A stretch of DNA of 64,000 bases from CAG-632 sp963626805 (GCA_963626805.1 CAVFXS010000017.1:5858-69857), one strand, 5' to 3'; shown: positions 16,622-26,367, counted from the stretch's first letter. Translations and numbers: made by a program. Notes: a model not told the origin generated them from the letters alone.

Positions 16622-17824
16622 ATGAAAAAGAAAGCTTTAAGTATCATTTTAACAGCTGTTATGGCAGTTGGTATGATGACAGGTTGTGGTGCTCAGGCAT
16701 CAGACGGAAATGGTTCAGCGGATTCGGACTTCAAGGTAGGTATTATGTACATTGGAGATGAGAATGAGGGATATACCGCAGCGCATATGGCAGGTATTGA
16801 CGGAATGATGGAGAACCTTGGTCTGGATGACAGTCAGGTGATCGAGAAGACAAACATTCCGGAGGATGAGTCCGCTTATGATGCAGCAGTCGATTTAGCA
16901 GAGCAGGGTTGTGATATTATTTTTGCAAACAGCTTTGGTCAGGAGTCTTATGTGATTCAGGCAGCAACCGAGTATCCGGACATCCAGTTCTGTCATGCAA
17001 CCGGTTATCAGGCAGCATCATCCGGTTTGCCAAACATGCATAACTATTTCACAAACATTTATGAATCACGTTATGTATCAGGCGTTGTAGCCGGTCTGAA
17101 GTTAAATGAGATGATTGATAACGGTACTATTACAGAGGATGAGTGTAAGGTTGGTTACGTAGGTGCTTATCCATATGCAGAGGTTATTTCAGGATTTACA
17201 TCATTCTTCCTGGGTATCCGGAGCGTATGTCCGTCTGCTACCATGGAAGTAAAATATACAAACAGCTGGGCTGATATGTCTGCTGAGGCAGAGGTTGCCA
17301 ATGCACTGATCGCAGATGGCTGTGTACTGATCAGCCAGCATGCAGATACAACCGGTGCTCCTTCCGCATGTGAAGCTGCCGGTGTTCCTTGTGTTGGTTA
17401 TAACGTATCCATGATTTCCGCAGCCCCAAACACTGCATTGACATCCGCATCCATTGATTGGTCTGTATATTATACATATGCAGTAAAATGTGCAATGAAC
17501 GGCGAAGAGATCGAAACAGACTGGTGCCGTGGATTTGCAGAGGGTGCAGATAAGCTTACTGAGTTAAATGATAAGGTAGTTGCAGAGGGTACTGCAGAGA
17601 AGGTAAAGGAAGTAGAGGACAAGATCATTGATGGTTCTTTACATGTATTTGATACATCCACATTTACGGTTGGTGGTAAGTCCTTAGAGGATGCAATTGC
17701 AGAGGGTGGCGAGTATGCTGACTATGCAGACTATGTATCCGATGGATATTTCCATGAGTCAGAGCTGGCATCAGCACCTTCTTTTGCAATTATTATTGAT
17801 GGTATTACATCAATTACAGAATAA
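16622..17824 (+). CDS. nupN: BMP family nucleoside-binding lipoprotein
   Basis: A 400-residue lipoprotein with a Lys-rich signal peptide and lipidated Cys22 (MMTGCGAQ). The mature part is a Med/BmpA/PnrA-type type I binding protein: FKVGIMYIGDENEGYTAAHMAG, CDIIFANSFGQESY, and HADTTGAPSACEAAGVPCVGYN. Family members bind purine nucleosides and pair with the ATPase/permease genes found directly downstream. AGGAGG precedes the ATG at 16622; an upstream in-frame start at 16571 falls in the leader hairpin and was rejected. A hairpin after the stop (17851-17886) probably trims downstream expression, as is usual for binding-protein genes. Confidence 0.9.
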   Translation: MKKKALSIILTAVMAVGMMTGCGAQASDGNGSADSDFKVGIMYIGDENEGYTAAHMAGIDGMMENLGLDDSQVIEKTNIPEDESAYDAAVDLAEQGCDIIFANSFGQESYVIQAATEYPDIQFCHATGYQAASSGLPNMHNYFTNIYESRYVSGVVAGLKLNEMIDNGTITEDECKVGYVGAYPYAEVISGFTSFFLGIRSVCPSATMEVKYTNSWADMSAEAEVANALIADGCVLISQHADTTGAPSACEAAGVPCVGYNVSMISAAPNTALTSASIDWSVYYTYAVKCAMNGEEIETDWCRGFAEGADKLTELNDKVVAEGTAEKVKEVEDKIIDGSLHVFDTSTFTVGGKSLEDAIAEGGEYADYADYVSDGYFHESELASAPSFAIIIDGITSITE

Positions 17825-17850
17825 TAAGTCAGCAAAGAAGCTGAAATTTC

Positions 17851-17886
17851 AATACGGAGCTATGAAAATGGCTCCGTATTTTATAT
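17851..17886 (+). terminator. Intercistronic hairpin, nupN/nupO
   Basis: Stem AATACGGAGC/GCTCCGTATT with a 10-base loop is followed by TTATATAA. The weak U tract suggests partial termination or mRNA stabilisation rather than a full stop, because the transporter genes downstream lack a clear promoter of their own. Confidence 0.6.
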
Positions 17887-17966
17887 AATAGGGATGTCGG
17901 TGCTGAGAACTGCACGGGGTATGTTTGATCACCGGGACGCAAGGAGTAAGTTTAGGAGGACAGTCT

Positions 17967-19508
17967 GTGGAAGGTTATGCAATTGAGTTAAGGAACGTAA
18001 CCAAGACCTTTGGCGAGGTCATTGCGAATGATAACGTGAACTTAACATTGAAAAAAGGAGAAATATTAGCAATCTTAGGGGAGAATGGCAGTGGTAAGAC
18101 AACATTGATGAATATGCTCTCCGGTATTTATTTTCCGGATCAGGGACAGATTCTGGTAAATGGGCAGCCGGTAACCATCCGTTCTCCAAGAGATTCCTTT
18201 GATTTGGGAATTGGAATGATCCATCAGCATTTTAAGCTGATTCCGATTTTTACGGCGACGGAGAACATCATTCTGGGTCTGAAGGAGCAGGGCAGAATGA
18301 ATCTTGCTGAGAAGAATCGGGAAGTGGAGGCATTGGCAGCACAGTACGGATTTGAGCTGAATCCGGAGCAGAAGGTCTATGATATGACTGTCTCACAGAA
18401 GCAGACAGTAGAGATCATGAAGGTGCTGTATCGTGGCGCAGAGATTCTGATCCTTGACGAACCGACGGCGGTGCTGACTCCACAGGAAACAGAGAAGCTG
18501 TTTGATATCTTACGGAACATGAAGAAGGCGGGCAAATCCATTATTATCATTACCCATAAGTTAAATGAGGTGCTGGAGATTTCAGACCGGGTAGCGGTAC
18601 TCAGGAAGGGTAAAGATATCGGAACCGTTGCGACGAAGGATGTGACCGCACAGTCCTTAACGGAAATGATGGTCGGTCAGAAGGTAGAGTTAAATATTGA
18701 ACGGGATGACCCTGAGAACCAGGAGGAGCGTCTGGAGGTAAAGGATATCTCCGTATATAACCGGGAAGGCGTGAAGGTCGTAAAACATGTAAGCTTCCAT
18801 GCAAAGAGCGGTGAGATCCTCGGAATTGCCGGTGTATCCGGCAGCGGACAGAAGGAGCTGCTGGAGGCGATTTCCGGGCTGCAGAATGTAGCGAACGGCA
18901 CAATCACTTATAAGGATTCCAACGGAACTGAAACCGTGATCTCAAATATGAATGTGGAGACCAGACGGAAGAAGAATGTGAAGCTATCCTTTGCATTTGT
19001 GCCGGAGGATCGACTCGGTATGGGTCTGGTAGGTTCTATGGATCTGATTGATAATATGCTGCTTCGGAGCTATAACAGGGGAAAGGGTCCGGTAGCAGAC
19101 AGAAAGGCACCAAAGGAGCTGGCAGAACAGATCGTAAAAGATCTGGATGTTGTGACTCCATCCGTACATACACCGGTTCGGAGACTTTCCGGTGGTAATG
19201 TTCAGAAGGTGCTGGTGGGACGTGAGATTGCAGAGCATCCGGAGGTACTGGTCGTATCTTATCCGGTGCGGGGACTGGATATTAACTCGTCATATGCGAT
19301 TTATAATCTGTTAAATGAGCAGAAGCGGGAGGGCGTGGCAGTTATCTGTGTTATTGAAGATCTGGATGTATTGCTGGAGTTGTGTGACAGGATTCTGATT
19401 CTGCATGCCGGAGAAGTGAGTGGCATTGTGAATGCAAGAACCGTGACGAAGGATGAGCTGGGACTGTATATGTCAGGAAGCAGAAAGGATACGGAATATT
19501 ATGAGTAA
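17967..19508 (+). CDS. nupO: Nucleoside ABC transporter, double ATP-binding protein
   Basis: A 513-residue protein with two ABC domains in tandem. Domain 1 has Walker A GENGSGKTT and Walker B ILILDEPTAVLTP. Domain 2 has GVSGSGQKELLE, signature LSGGNVQK and VLVVSYPVRGLDI in place of a canonical Walker B-Glu, so it is catalytically degenerate, as in the family (RbsA/NupO type). GTG at 17967 was chosen because AGGAGG lies exactly 7 bases upstream and the protein then starts at the expected strand; the longer TTG start at 17925 has no ribosome site. The stop overlaps the next gene by 8 bases. Confidence 0.9.
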   Translation: MEGYAIELRNVTKTFGEVIANDNVNLTLKKGEILAILGENGSGKTTLMNMLSGIYFPDQGQILVNGQPVTIRSPRDSFDLGIGMIHQHFKLIPIFTATENIILGLKEQGRMNLAEKNREVEALAAQYGFELNPEQKVYDMTVSQKQTVEIMKVLYRGAEILILDEPTAVLTPQETEKLFDILRNMKKAGKSIIIITHKLNEVLEISDRVAVLRKGKDIGTVATKDVTAQSLTEMMVGQKVELNIERDDPENQEERLEVKDISVYNREGVKVVKHVSFHAKSGEILGIAGVSGSGQKELLEAISGLQNVANGTITYKDSNGTETVISNMNVETRRKKNVKLSFAFVPEDRLGMGLVGSMDLIDNMLLRSYNRGKGPVADRKAPKELAEQIVKDLDVVTPSVHTPVRRLSGGNVQKVLVGREIAEHPEVLVVSYPVRGLDINSSYAIYNLLNEQKREGVAVICVIEDLDVLLELCDRILILHAGEVSGIVNARTVTKDELGLYMSGSRKDTEYYE

Positions 19509-20613
19509 TGATATGAAACATACAGGAAAAGAACCGTTTCTGCGGATGAAAAAACGGGACAACATTTCACGCGGAAAGGCGCTTGGAATACGATTGCTTG
19601 CGATCGTACTTGCTCTGGTTGTCTGCTCCTTTGTGATCATCGCAGTAACCGGACAGAATCCGTTACAGGTATATGCGGGAATTATTGACGGTGCAGTCGG
19701 AAGCAGCCGACGGATCTGGGTAACGATCCGTGAGACAGCAATTCTGCTTCTGGTCGCAGTCGGACTGACACCGGCGTTTAAGATGAAGTTCTGGAACATC
19801 GGTGCGGAAGGTCAGATTCTGGTGGGTGGTGCGGCTTCGGCCGCCTTGATGATCTATCTGGGTGACAAGGTGCCGAATGCAGTGCTGTTGATTCTGATTC
19901 TGCTTGGAAGTGCATTGGCAGGTCTGTTATGGGGACTGATTCCTGCCATCTTTAAGGCGAAATATAATACCAATGAGACCCTGGTAACTCTGATGTTAAA
20001 TTATGTTGCGATGCAGTTTATCACCTTCCTGATCGTGTTCTGGGAGAATCCGAGTGGTTCCAATACCGTCGGAATCATTAATGCAGGAAGCAAGGCAGGA
20101 TGGTTCCCGAAGATGTTCGGTACAGATTATTTTCTGAATATTGTGATCGTAACGGTCATGACACTGGGCGTTTATCTTTATATGAAGTATTCCAAGCAGG
20201 GATATGAGATCACGGTTGTCGGCGAGAGTAAGAGCACTGCAAAATATGCAGGTATCAATGTAAAGAAGGTTATTATCCGTACCATGATGGTATCCGGTGC
20301 AATCTGCGGTCTGGCAGGCTCGGTCATTGTCAGTGGTGCCAGTCATACGATTTCCACCAGTACGGCAGGAGGAAGAGGCTTTACGGCCATTATCATTGCA
20401 TGGATGTCCAACTTTAATCCGGTTGCCATGCTGGCAGTCTCACTGCTTCTGGTATTTATGCAGCAGGGTTCTATTCAGATCGCTACACAGTTTGGTCTGA
20501 ATGAGAATGCATCTGATATTATCACAGGTATTATTCTGTTCTTCCTGATCGGTTGTGAGTTCTTCATCCGTTATCAGCTGAAGGTGCGGAAGAGTGGAAA
20601 GGAGGAAGCATAA
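19501..20613 (+). CDS. nupP: Nucleoside ABC transporter permease (NupP-like)
   Basis: A 370-residue BPD_transp_2 permease with about ten hydrophobic helices. Family segments include MKFWNIGAEGQILVGG, KYNTNETLVTLMLNYVA, SKSTAKYAGINV and GAICGLAGSVIVSGA. It forms the membrane channel with NupQ. The ATG at 19501 overlaps the ATPase gene end by 8 bases; an ATG at 19513 is an alternative. Stop and the next start are directly adjacent. Confidence 0.88.
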   Translation: MSNDMKHTGKEPFLRMKKRDNISRGKALGIRLLAIVLALVVCSFVIIAVTGQNPLQVYAGIIDGAVGSSRRIWVTIRETAILLLVAVGLTPAFKMKFWNIGAEGQILVGGAASAALMIYLGDKVPNAVLLILILLGSALAGLLWGLIPAIFKAKYNTNETLVTLMLNYVAMQFITFLIVFWENPSGSNTVGIINAGSKAGWFPKMFGTDYFLNIVIVTVMTLGVYLYMKYSKQGYEITVVGESKSTAKYAGINVKKVIIRTMMVSGAICGLAGSVIVSGASHTISTSTAGGRGFTAIIIAWMSNFNPVAMLAVSLLLVFMQQGSIQIATQFGLNENASDIITGIILFFLIGCEFFIRYQLKVRKSGKEEA

Positions 20614-21594
20614 ATGACAGTTGTAATGACATTTATCCAGAAAGCAATTGCACAGGGAATTGCGATCCTGTTTGGAGCAAGTGGAGAAATCGTAACAGAG
20701 AAATCCGGAAATCTGAATCTGGGTATTCCGGGTATTATGTATATGGGCGGTATCGCAGGTCTGATGGGAGCATTCTTTTATGAACACAGTCAGACAACGC
20801 CGAATGGAGTGATCGGAGCGTTAATTGCAGTGATCTGCGCACTGGTGGCATCCGCATTGGGTGGCCTGATCTACAGCTTCCTTACAATTACGTTACGTGC
20901 CAATCAGAATGTAGTCGGTCTTGCACTGACCACCTTTGGCATCGGGTTTGGTAACTTCTTCGGAGGTTCTATCTCAAAGATTGCAGGTGGTGTCGGACAG
21001 ATTTCCGTTATGACAACCGCTGCTGTCTTTCAGAAGCAGATTCCGGGGCTTTCCGGGATTCCGGTGATCGGACCGTTATTGTTCTCCTATGGATTTCTGA
21101 CCTACACCGCAATTATTATCTCACTGGTACTGGCATATGTTCTGAAGAAGACTAAGGTCGGATTAAATCTCCGGGCAGTCGGTGAGAGTCCGGCAACGGC
21201 AGATGCAGCCGGTATTTCAACCTCTAAGTATAAGTATGTTGCCACGGTAGTCGGAGCCATGATCGCAGGTCTGGGTGGTCTGTATTATGTTATGGAATAT
21301 TTCGGCGGTACCTGGTCCAATAACGGATTCGGTGACCGTGGATGGCTGGCAATCGCACTGGTTATCCTGGCACTCTGGAGTCCGGCAAGAGCAATCGTCG
21401 GTTCCATCCTGTTCGGTGGACTGTATATCCTGAATATTTATATTCCGGGATTAAACCGTGCGACGCAGGAACTGGTAAAAATGGCACCGTATGTGTTGAC
21501 CATTATTGTCCTGATCCTGAGCAGTCGGAGAAACAAGCTGGAGAATCAGCCGCCGGAAAGTCTGGGTGTACCGTATTTCCGAGAGGAACGTTAG
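20614..21594 (+). CDS. nupQ: Nucleoside ABC transporter permease (NupQ-like)
   Basis: A 326-residue BPD_transp_2 permease, paired with NupP. It shows GASGEIVTEKSGNLNLGIPG, TLRANQNVVGLALTTFGIG and LRAVGESPATADAAGIS, all typical of the second subunit of BMP-dependent importers. SD GGAGGA lies before the ATG. An intrinsic terminator 25 bases after the stop closes the operon. Confidence 0.88.
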   Translation: MTVVMTFIQKAIAQGIAILFGASGEIVTEKSGNLNLGIPGIMYMGGIAGLMGAFFYEHSQTTPNGVIGALIAVICALVASALGGLIYSFLTITLRANQNVVGLALTTFGIGFGNFFGGSISKIAGGVGQISVMTTAAVFQKQIPGLSGIPVIGPLLFSYGFLTYTAIIISLVLAYVLKKTKVGLNLRAVGESPATADAAGISTSKYKYVATVVGAMIAGLGGLYYVMEYFGGTWSNNGFGDRGWLAIALVILALWSPARAIVGSILFGGLYILNIYIPGLNRATQELVKMAPYVLTIIVLILSSRRNKLENQPPESLGVPYFREER

Positions 21595-21617
21595 AAACGG
21601 AAACTGATAAAATAAAA

Positions 21618-21668
21618 GGCACAGAGCCAGGCAACACGGAAGCTTATCCGGCCGCTCTGTGCTTTTTT
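21618..21668 (+). terminator. Terminator of the nucleoside importer operon
   Basis: GCACAGAG (21619-21626) pairs with CTCTGTGC (21655-21662), with an inner CGGA/TCCG hairpin, followed by six T. Confidence 0.8.
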
Positions 21669-21727
21669 GTTACGAAGGTGAAAAATGCGGTATGCTGACG
21701 GCATTTTCCCTGAAAGCAAAAACAGGG

Positions 21728-21757
21728 TTGACAGATATATGAAATCTGTGCTAGTCT
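21728..21757 (+). promoter_or_regulatory. Promoter of the trpB2 T-box transcript
   Basis: TTGACA (21728-21733) and TAGTCT (21752-21757) are separated by 18 bases; the start would fall near 21764, at the beginning of the T-box leader. Confidence 0.6.
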
Positions 21758-21764
21758 AATTAGC

Positions 21765-22062
21765 AGAGAAACCGTTGAGAAAGAGGAAGTACATGTGATA
21801 TGTATCTCACAGAGAGCCGCAGATGGTGGGATTGCGGCAGATGGCAGCATAATGGAATGGGCTTTCGAGGGCGAACCGAACCGGAAGAGATGCAGAAAAG
21901 CGAAGCATTTCCGGTAGGTAAGACGGAGAGGAGGCTTCGTTAACAAATCGGATATATACAGGTATATCGCGAGTGGGTATCGTCATTGATATCAAGCAGG
22001 GTGGCACCGCAGGAGTTAGCTCTTGTCCCAGCAGATAGTGGGATAAGGGTTTTATTTATTTT
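21765..22062 (+). promoter_or_regulatory. T-box riboswitch leader, probable tRNA-Trp specifier
   Basis: Stem I is recognisable: GAAAG...CTTTC base pairing, AGTA (21791-21794), AGAG distal-loop motif and GGTGGGATT. After the loop-E partner GAA comes TGG directly ahead of the CTTTC strand, placing TGG (Trp) in the specifier position. The antiterminator sequence AGGGTGGCACCGC (21998-22010) follows, then a terminator stem CTCTTGTCCCA (22020-22030) with TGGGATAAGGG (22039-22049) and a T-rich tail. The Trp reading agrees with the downstream TrpB gene. Confidence 0.88.
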
Positions 22063-22155
22063 AAAACAGATTCTTAAAAATCCTTTCCCGGAAATAATAA
22101 ATACCAAGGATCAGATTCCTGTAAAATCTGATTACGAGCGAAAGGAGCATCAATC

Positions 22156-23541
22156 ATGAGTGAAACACGAATTCCAAACAAAATTTATTTAAGCGAAGAG
22201 GAAATCCCAAAGCAATGGTATAACGTACGTGCTGATATGAAGGTAAAGCCGGCACCGTTGTTAAATCCGGCAACCCATCAGCCATTGAAGCCGGAAGAAT
22301 TAGAACCGATCTTCTGTAAAGAGCTGGTTCAGCAGGAATTGGATGATACAACAGCATATATTGATATCCCGGAAGAAATCCAGGAATATTACAGAACTTA
22401 TCGCCCATCACCGACTATGCGGGCATATCATCTGGAGAAAGCACTGGGAACACCGGCTAAGATTTACTATAAGTTCGAGGGTAATAACACCAGCGGAAGT
22501 CATAAGCTGAATTCCGCAATCGCACAGGCATATTACGCGAAGAAGCAGGGCTTAAAGGGTGTTACGACAGAGACCGGAGCCGGTCAGTGGGGAACCGCAC
22601 TTTCTATGGCATGTGCTTATTTCGGATTAGACTGTAAGGTATATATGGTTAAGGTATCCTATGAGCAGAAGCCATTCCGTCGTGAAGTAATGAGAACCTA
22701 CGGAGCCAGTGTAACACCGTCACCATCTGAGACAACAGAGGTCGGAAGAAAGATTTTACAGGCACATCCGGGAACAACCGGAAGTCTGGGCTGCGCAATT
22801 TCAGAGGCTGTTGAAGTGGCAACCACACACGAAGGTTATCGTTATGTATTAGGTAGTGTATTAAATCAGGTATTGTTACATCAGTCCGTAATCGGTCTGG
22901 AGGCAAAGGCTGCATTAGATAAGTATGGCATCAAGCCGGATATCATCATCGGATGCGCAGGTGGCGGTTCGAACCTGGGCGGATTGATTTCTCCGTTCAT
23001 GGGCGAGAAGTTAAGAGGAGAGGCTGATTATCGGTTTATTGCGGTAGAGCCTGCATCCTGCCCAAGCTTTACCAGAGGTAAGTTCGCATACGATTTCTGC
23101 GATACCGGAATGATCTGTCCATTGGCAAAGATGTACACACTGGGAAGCGGATTTATTCCATCACCAAACCATGCAGGCGGACTTCGGTTCCATGGTATGA
23201 GCTCCATTCTGTCACAGCTTTACCATGATGGATATATGGAGGCTGTTTCTGTTGAACAGACTTCTGTATTCGAGGCTGCAGAGCAGTTCGCAAGAACCGA
23301 GGGTATCCTGCCGGCACCGGAGAGCAGTCATGCGATTCGTGCAGCAATCGATGAAGCATTGAAGTGCAAGGAAACCGGTGAGGAGAAGACGATCCTCTTT
23401 GGTCTGACCGGTACCGGATATTTCGATATGGTAGCATATGAGAAATTCCATGATGGTCAGATGACAGATTATATTCCGACAGATGAAGATCTGAAGCCGG
23501 GCTTTGATGCGATTCCAAGATTCCCGGGAAATGAGTTTTAA
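22156..23541 (+). CDS. trpB: Tryptophan synthase beta chain, TrpB2 type
   Basis: A 461-residue TrpB2-type enzyme, longer at the N terminus than canonical TrpB (~400). The PLP Lys117 is in NTSGSHKLNSA, catalytic Glu139 in TETGAGQWG, and the phosphate-binding loop is CAGGGSNLGG. TrpB2 enzymes condense indole with serine and usually act without TrpA; no trpA lies here, so salvage of free indole is likely. AAAGGAG precedes the ATG. Control by a Trp-type T-box agrees with a role in supplying tryptophan. It is followed by a bidirectional terminator. Confidence 0.92.
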   Translation: MSETRIPNKIYLSEEEIPKQWYNVRADMKVKPAPLLNPATHQPLKPEELEPIFCKELVQQELDDTTAYIDIPEEIQEYYRTYRPSPTMRAYHLEKALGTPAKIYYKFEGNNTSGSHKLNSAIAQAYYAKKQGLKGVTTETGAGQWGTALSMACAYFGLDCKVYMVKVSYEQKPFRREVMRTYGASVTPSPSETTEVGRKILQAHPGTTGSLGCAISEAVEVATTHEGYRYVLGSVLNQVLLHQSVIGLEAKAALDKYGIKPDIIIGCAGGGSNLGGLISPFMGEKLRGEADYRFIAVEPASCPSFTRGKFAYDFCDTGMICPLAKMYTLGSGFIPSPNHAGGLRFHGMSSILSQLYHDGYMEAVSVEQTSVFEAAEQFARTEGILPAPESSHAIRAAIDEALKCKETGEEKTILFGLTGTGYFDMVAYEKFHDGQMTDYIPTDEDLKPGFDAIPRFPGNEF

Positions 23542-23596
23542 GGATTCGTGATTGCGGAAAAGCAATATTAAAAATAAGGCTTGAGATAAGAAAAAG

Positions 23597-23663
23597 AAAA
23601 CCTCCGGATTCCGGGAAGATATTCGAGAAAGAAGAATATCATAACCGGAAAGCCGGAGGTTTT
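23597..23663. terminator. Bidirectional terminator between trpB and the foldase gene
   Basis: AAAACCTCCGG (23597-23607) pairs with CCGGAGGTTTT (23653-23663), with an inner CCGG and ATATTC/GAATAT pairing. A and T tracts on both sides let it serve both converging genes. Confidence 0.85.
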
Positions 23664-23677
23664 AATATGCGATTTAT

Positions 23678-24922
23678 TTACTGCTCGGAGCTGCTATCTG
23701 TGGAAGCATCCTCTGTAGAATCGGAAGAAGCATCTGTGGTATCAGCCTCTGTATTGAGGTAACCAATGCTGCCACTTAAATCTGTAACGGTATAGGTCTC
23801 TGTCAGACCGTTGATATATTCGCTGACCGTATCAGAAGCAAGGGAAGATGAAATGGTATCCTTGCAGGAATCATCATAGGTACGGCTGACGAATTTCAAT
23901 ACGTAATAGGTGCTTCCGTCATTATTCTTGATAACTACGGTATCACCGGCCTTGCGGGATTCATCGGTCAGCCAGCTTCTGAAGTCAGAGTTCTGGGTGG
24001 AACCGGTTACTCCCTGTGTAAGAGAGGCTTCAGAACCATCGGATGAACCATAGGTATCTTTCTGGTCATCCGGTGCATATTCCTTGCATAAGGCTTCAAA
24101 ATCTTCACCGACATCTACCTTTGACTTCATTTCTTCTGCCAAAGCATCGATGGAGGTTGTGCTGTCCTCGTAGTCAGAGGAAGCGAAAGAGAAGGAATAG
24201 TAAGCGAACTGATCATAATCAGCCTTGTTATCGTTATAATAAGAGGTGATTTCATCATCTGAAGGCTTGTTATCCTCCAGAAGCTTCTGGTAGTAAGCGT
24301 TGGCAATGTAGGTATTGTCGATCAGAGGCTTCATGTTCTTTGCGGTAGCATATTGACCGAACATGGTCTTGTAATAAGCCTGCAGGCTGACACTGTCTGA
24401 ATCGGCAGCACTCTTGGCCTGATCAATAAATGAATTGTAATCATCGGTCGTATCATATTCGAATCCGTTCTTCTCAGCCTCGTCTAACAGTGCAAATTCC
24501 TGCTTCAGCTGATCGATCGTGGTCTGCTCGAAATACTCCTGCCAGGTCATATCCTCTGAATACTGCTGCTCATCATATGGTACGGAGGTATCCAGTCCCA
24601 TATAAGAAAGGAAAGAAGCATATGTATTCAGGTAATTGGAGATGGTACTGTTATAGTAGTAATCATACTCAACCTGTGACAGGGTATGATTACCAACTGT
24701 CAGGTATGGTTTATTGTTTGCGTTTACGACATCTGCGATCATGGTGACACTGAAATATCCGGCAGTAAGAACAATGGCTGCCAATAATGCGATGCAGACA
24801 GTCCGGAAAACAGTGGCAGTGACTCTCTCTTTCTTCTCTGCCTTACGCCGGGCCTCCATTTTCAGGTCATATTTCGTCTTCTTATGTTCCTGTTCATTTG
24901 TTTTTGATGGTTTTTTGCTCAT
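23678..24922 (-). CDS. Membrane-anchored PrsA/SurA-like foldase
   Basis: A 414-residue protein with a charged cytoplasmic N terminus (~35 residues, Lys-rich), one transmembrane helix (~residues 40-62), and an extracytoplasmic region. A SurA_N/PrsA-type helical domain with conserved TWQEYFEQTTIDQLKQE is followed by a region around DFRSWLTDESRKAGD and TYYVLKFVSRTYDD resembling a parvulin-like domain, although the parvulin active-site pattern is weak. The end is a Ser/Asp/Thr-rich acidic tail. It would assist folding of exported proteins. It lies 11 bases downstream of an XRE regulator on the same strand. Confidence 0.75.
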   Translation of the reverse strand: MSKKPSKTNEQEHKKTKYDLKMEARRKAEKKERVTATVFRTVCIALLAAIVLTAGYFSVTMIADVVNANNKPYLTVGNHTLSQVEYDYYYNSTISNYLNTYASFLSYMGLDTSVPYDEQQYSEDMTWQEYFEQTTIDQLKQEFALLDEAEKNGFEYDTTDDYNSFIDQAKSAADSDSVSLQAYYKTMFGQYATAKNMKPLIDNTYIANAYYQKLLEDNKPSDDEITSYYNDNKADYDQFAYYSFSFASSDYEDSTTSIDALAEEMKSKVDVGEDFEALCKEYAPDDQKDTYGSSDGSEASLTQGVTGSTQNSDFRSWLTDESRKAGDTVVIKNNDGSTYYVLKFVSRTYDDSCKDTISSSLASDTVSEYINGLTETYTVTDLSGSIGYLNTEADTTDASSDSTEDASTDSSSEQ

Positions 24923-24933
24923 AATATATCTCC

Positions 24934-25260
24934 TTATTTTCGGGTCCAGATCTTGAGGGTCTTTACCAGCTTACGTTTATCATCATCCGAAAGCTTCTGG
25001 GTCAGATCAGCCAGTTCATAATCTAAAGCAGTTGATTCGTAGCGGGAATCAATGCTGCCGATCAGGGCATCCAGTGAAACATGTGTCAGCTCTGCATAGT
25101 ACATGAGCAGGCGCAAGGTCATAGCGCTTCGGTTATTTTCAACATTGCTGATATATCCAGGGGTAACATTTAAAGCCTTTGCGACCTCATTCTGAGTTAA
25201 TCCGTTTTCAATTCGCAGTTCCTTTACTTTCCTTCCAAGGTTTGCATAAAAATCATCCAT
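24934..25260 (-). CDS. XRE family helix-turn-helix regulator
   Basis: A 108-residue regulator. The HTH is at residues ~8-62: LGRKVKELRIENGLTQNEVA then ALNVTPGYISNVENNRSAMT. The C-terminal ~45 residues are a helical tail (DLTQKLSDDDKRKLVKTLK) probably for dimerisation. ATG at 25260 was chosen because AAGGAG lies 8 bases before it; a GTG at 25269 overlaps that site. It precedes the foldase gene by 11 bases and so is probably its cotranscribed local regulator or simply an upstream operon partner. Confidence 0.85.
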   Translation of the reverse strand: MDDFYANLGRKVKELRIENGLTQNEVAKALNVTPGYISNVENNRSAMTLRLLMYYAELTHVSLDALIGSIDSRYESTALDYELADLTQKLSDDDKRKLVKTLKIWTRK

Positions 25261-25510
25261 TTCAAACACTCCTTAATGTGACATATTATAGAAGTAACGG
25301 GTTCAAACCGTATATGCTATGATTATACAATGATTGAAAAGGAAAATAAATCCCTACTTAGTATACTATATATTCTGGTGATAGATAAATCAAGGGAGGT
25401 CACAGAAAAAACACATATTATATTTTAAAAGAAATAGCTTTACAAAGATTAGGCAATATGATATTCTGACAAAAGTATCAAACTACTACTTTATAGAAAG
25501 AGGAATACAA

Positions 25511-26293
25511 TTGGAAGAGATAAGAGAGGAGCATCCTTCCGTAATGGTTGATATTCTGGTTTTTGCAGTGAATGAGAATCTGGATGCGTTAAAGCTTCTG
25601 CTGATCCGCCGGAGGAATCATCCGTATATCCATTGCTGGGCATTACCCGGTGGATTTGTGGAAATGAAGGAATCTCTGGATGAGGCTGTCAGACGCGAAC
25701 TGCAGGAGGAGACCGGAATGCAGGATATTTATATGGAACAGCTGTATACATTCGGAGAGGTGCACAGAGATCCACGGACGAGAGTGATTTCCGTTGCCTA
25801 TATGGCATTGATCCGGCAGCAGGCGGTAGAGGTTCATGCCGGAGATGATGCGATGGATGCAGAGTGGTTTACCATCCGGGAGAAGGACGATCAGGTGCTT
25901 CTGGAAGGAGAGCAGGGAGACCGGTTATCGTATCAGATTTCCCGGATCCCAATGAGTATCGGTGGCGTTTCCAGTGTGCAGGAGCTGGCACATAAGGGAG
26001 CAGATTCCGGGATCGCATTTGATCATGAGCAGGCGATTCAGATGGGACTGCACAGATTGCGGAATAAGGCAGAATACACCAATGTCCTGTTCGGCCTGAT
26101 GCCGGAGGAATTTACCTTACCGGAGCTGCAGCGGTTATATGAAACTGTTTTGGGGAAACCTTTATATAAAGCAAACTTTCGTCGGAAGATTAGTGCCTAT
26201 GTGGAGGCAACCGGGGCGAAGAAGGTGCAGGAAGGAACGAAACGCAGTCCGGAATTATACCGGCTCCGGCAGATGAAGCTGACAGGCAGCTGA
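25511..26293 (+). CDS. nrtR: NrtR-like Nudix/winged-helix regulator of NAD synthesis
   Basis: A 260-residue protein with an N-terminal Nudix domain (Nudix box GGFVEMKESLDEAVRRELQEE..G at ~residues 47-70, with all catalytic Glu retained) and a C-terminal winged helix (LFGLMPEEFTLPELQRLYE ... FRRKISAYV). This layout is that of NrtR, the ADP-ribose-responsive repressor of NAD genes. The next gene is nicotinate phosphoribosyltransferase, a known NrtR target. The start is TTG with AGAGGAA upstream; the ATG at 25544 would cut into the first strand of the Nudix fold. The intact Nudix Glu residues suggest that hydrolase activity may persist. Confidence 0.82.
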   Translation: MEEIREEHPSVMVDILVFAVNENLDALKLLLIRRRNHPYIHCWALPGGFVEMKESLDEAVRRELQEETGMQDIYMEQLYTFGEVHRDPRTRVISVAYMALIRQQAVEVHAGDDAMDAEWFTIREKDDQVLLEGEQGDRLSYQISRIPMSIGGVSSVQELAHKGADSGIAFDHEQAIQMGLHRLRNKAEYTNVLFGLMPEEFTLPELQRLYETVLGKPLYKANFRRKISAYVEATGAKKVQEGTKRSPELYRLRQMKLTGS

Positions 26294-26367
26294 GAGCAGA
26301 ACGGTCAGCTTCAGAGAAAGAAACAGACTACTAGAGATAGAAAGATATACGCAAGAAGGAGTATAAG

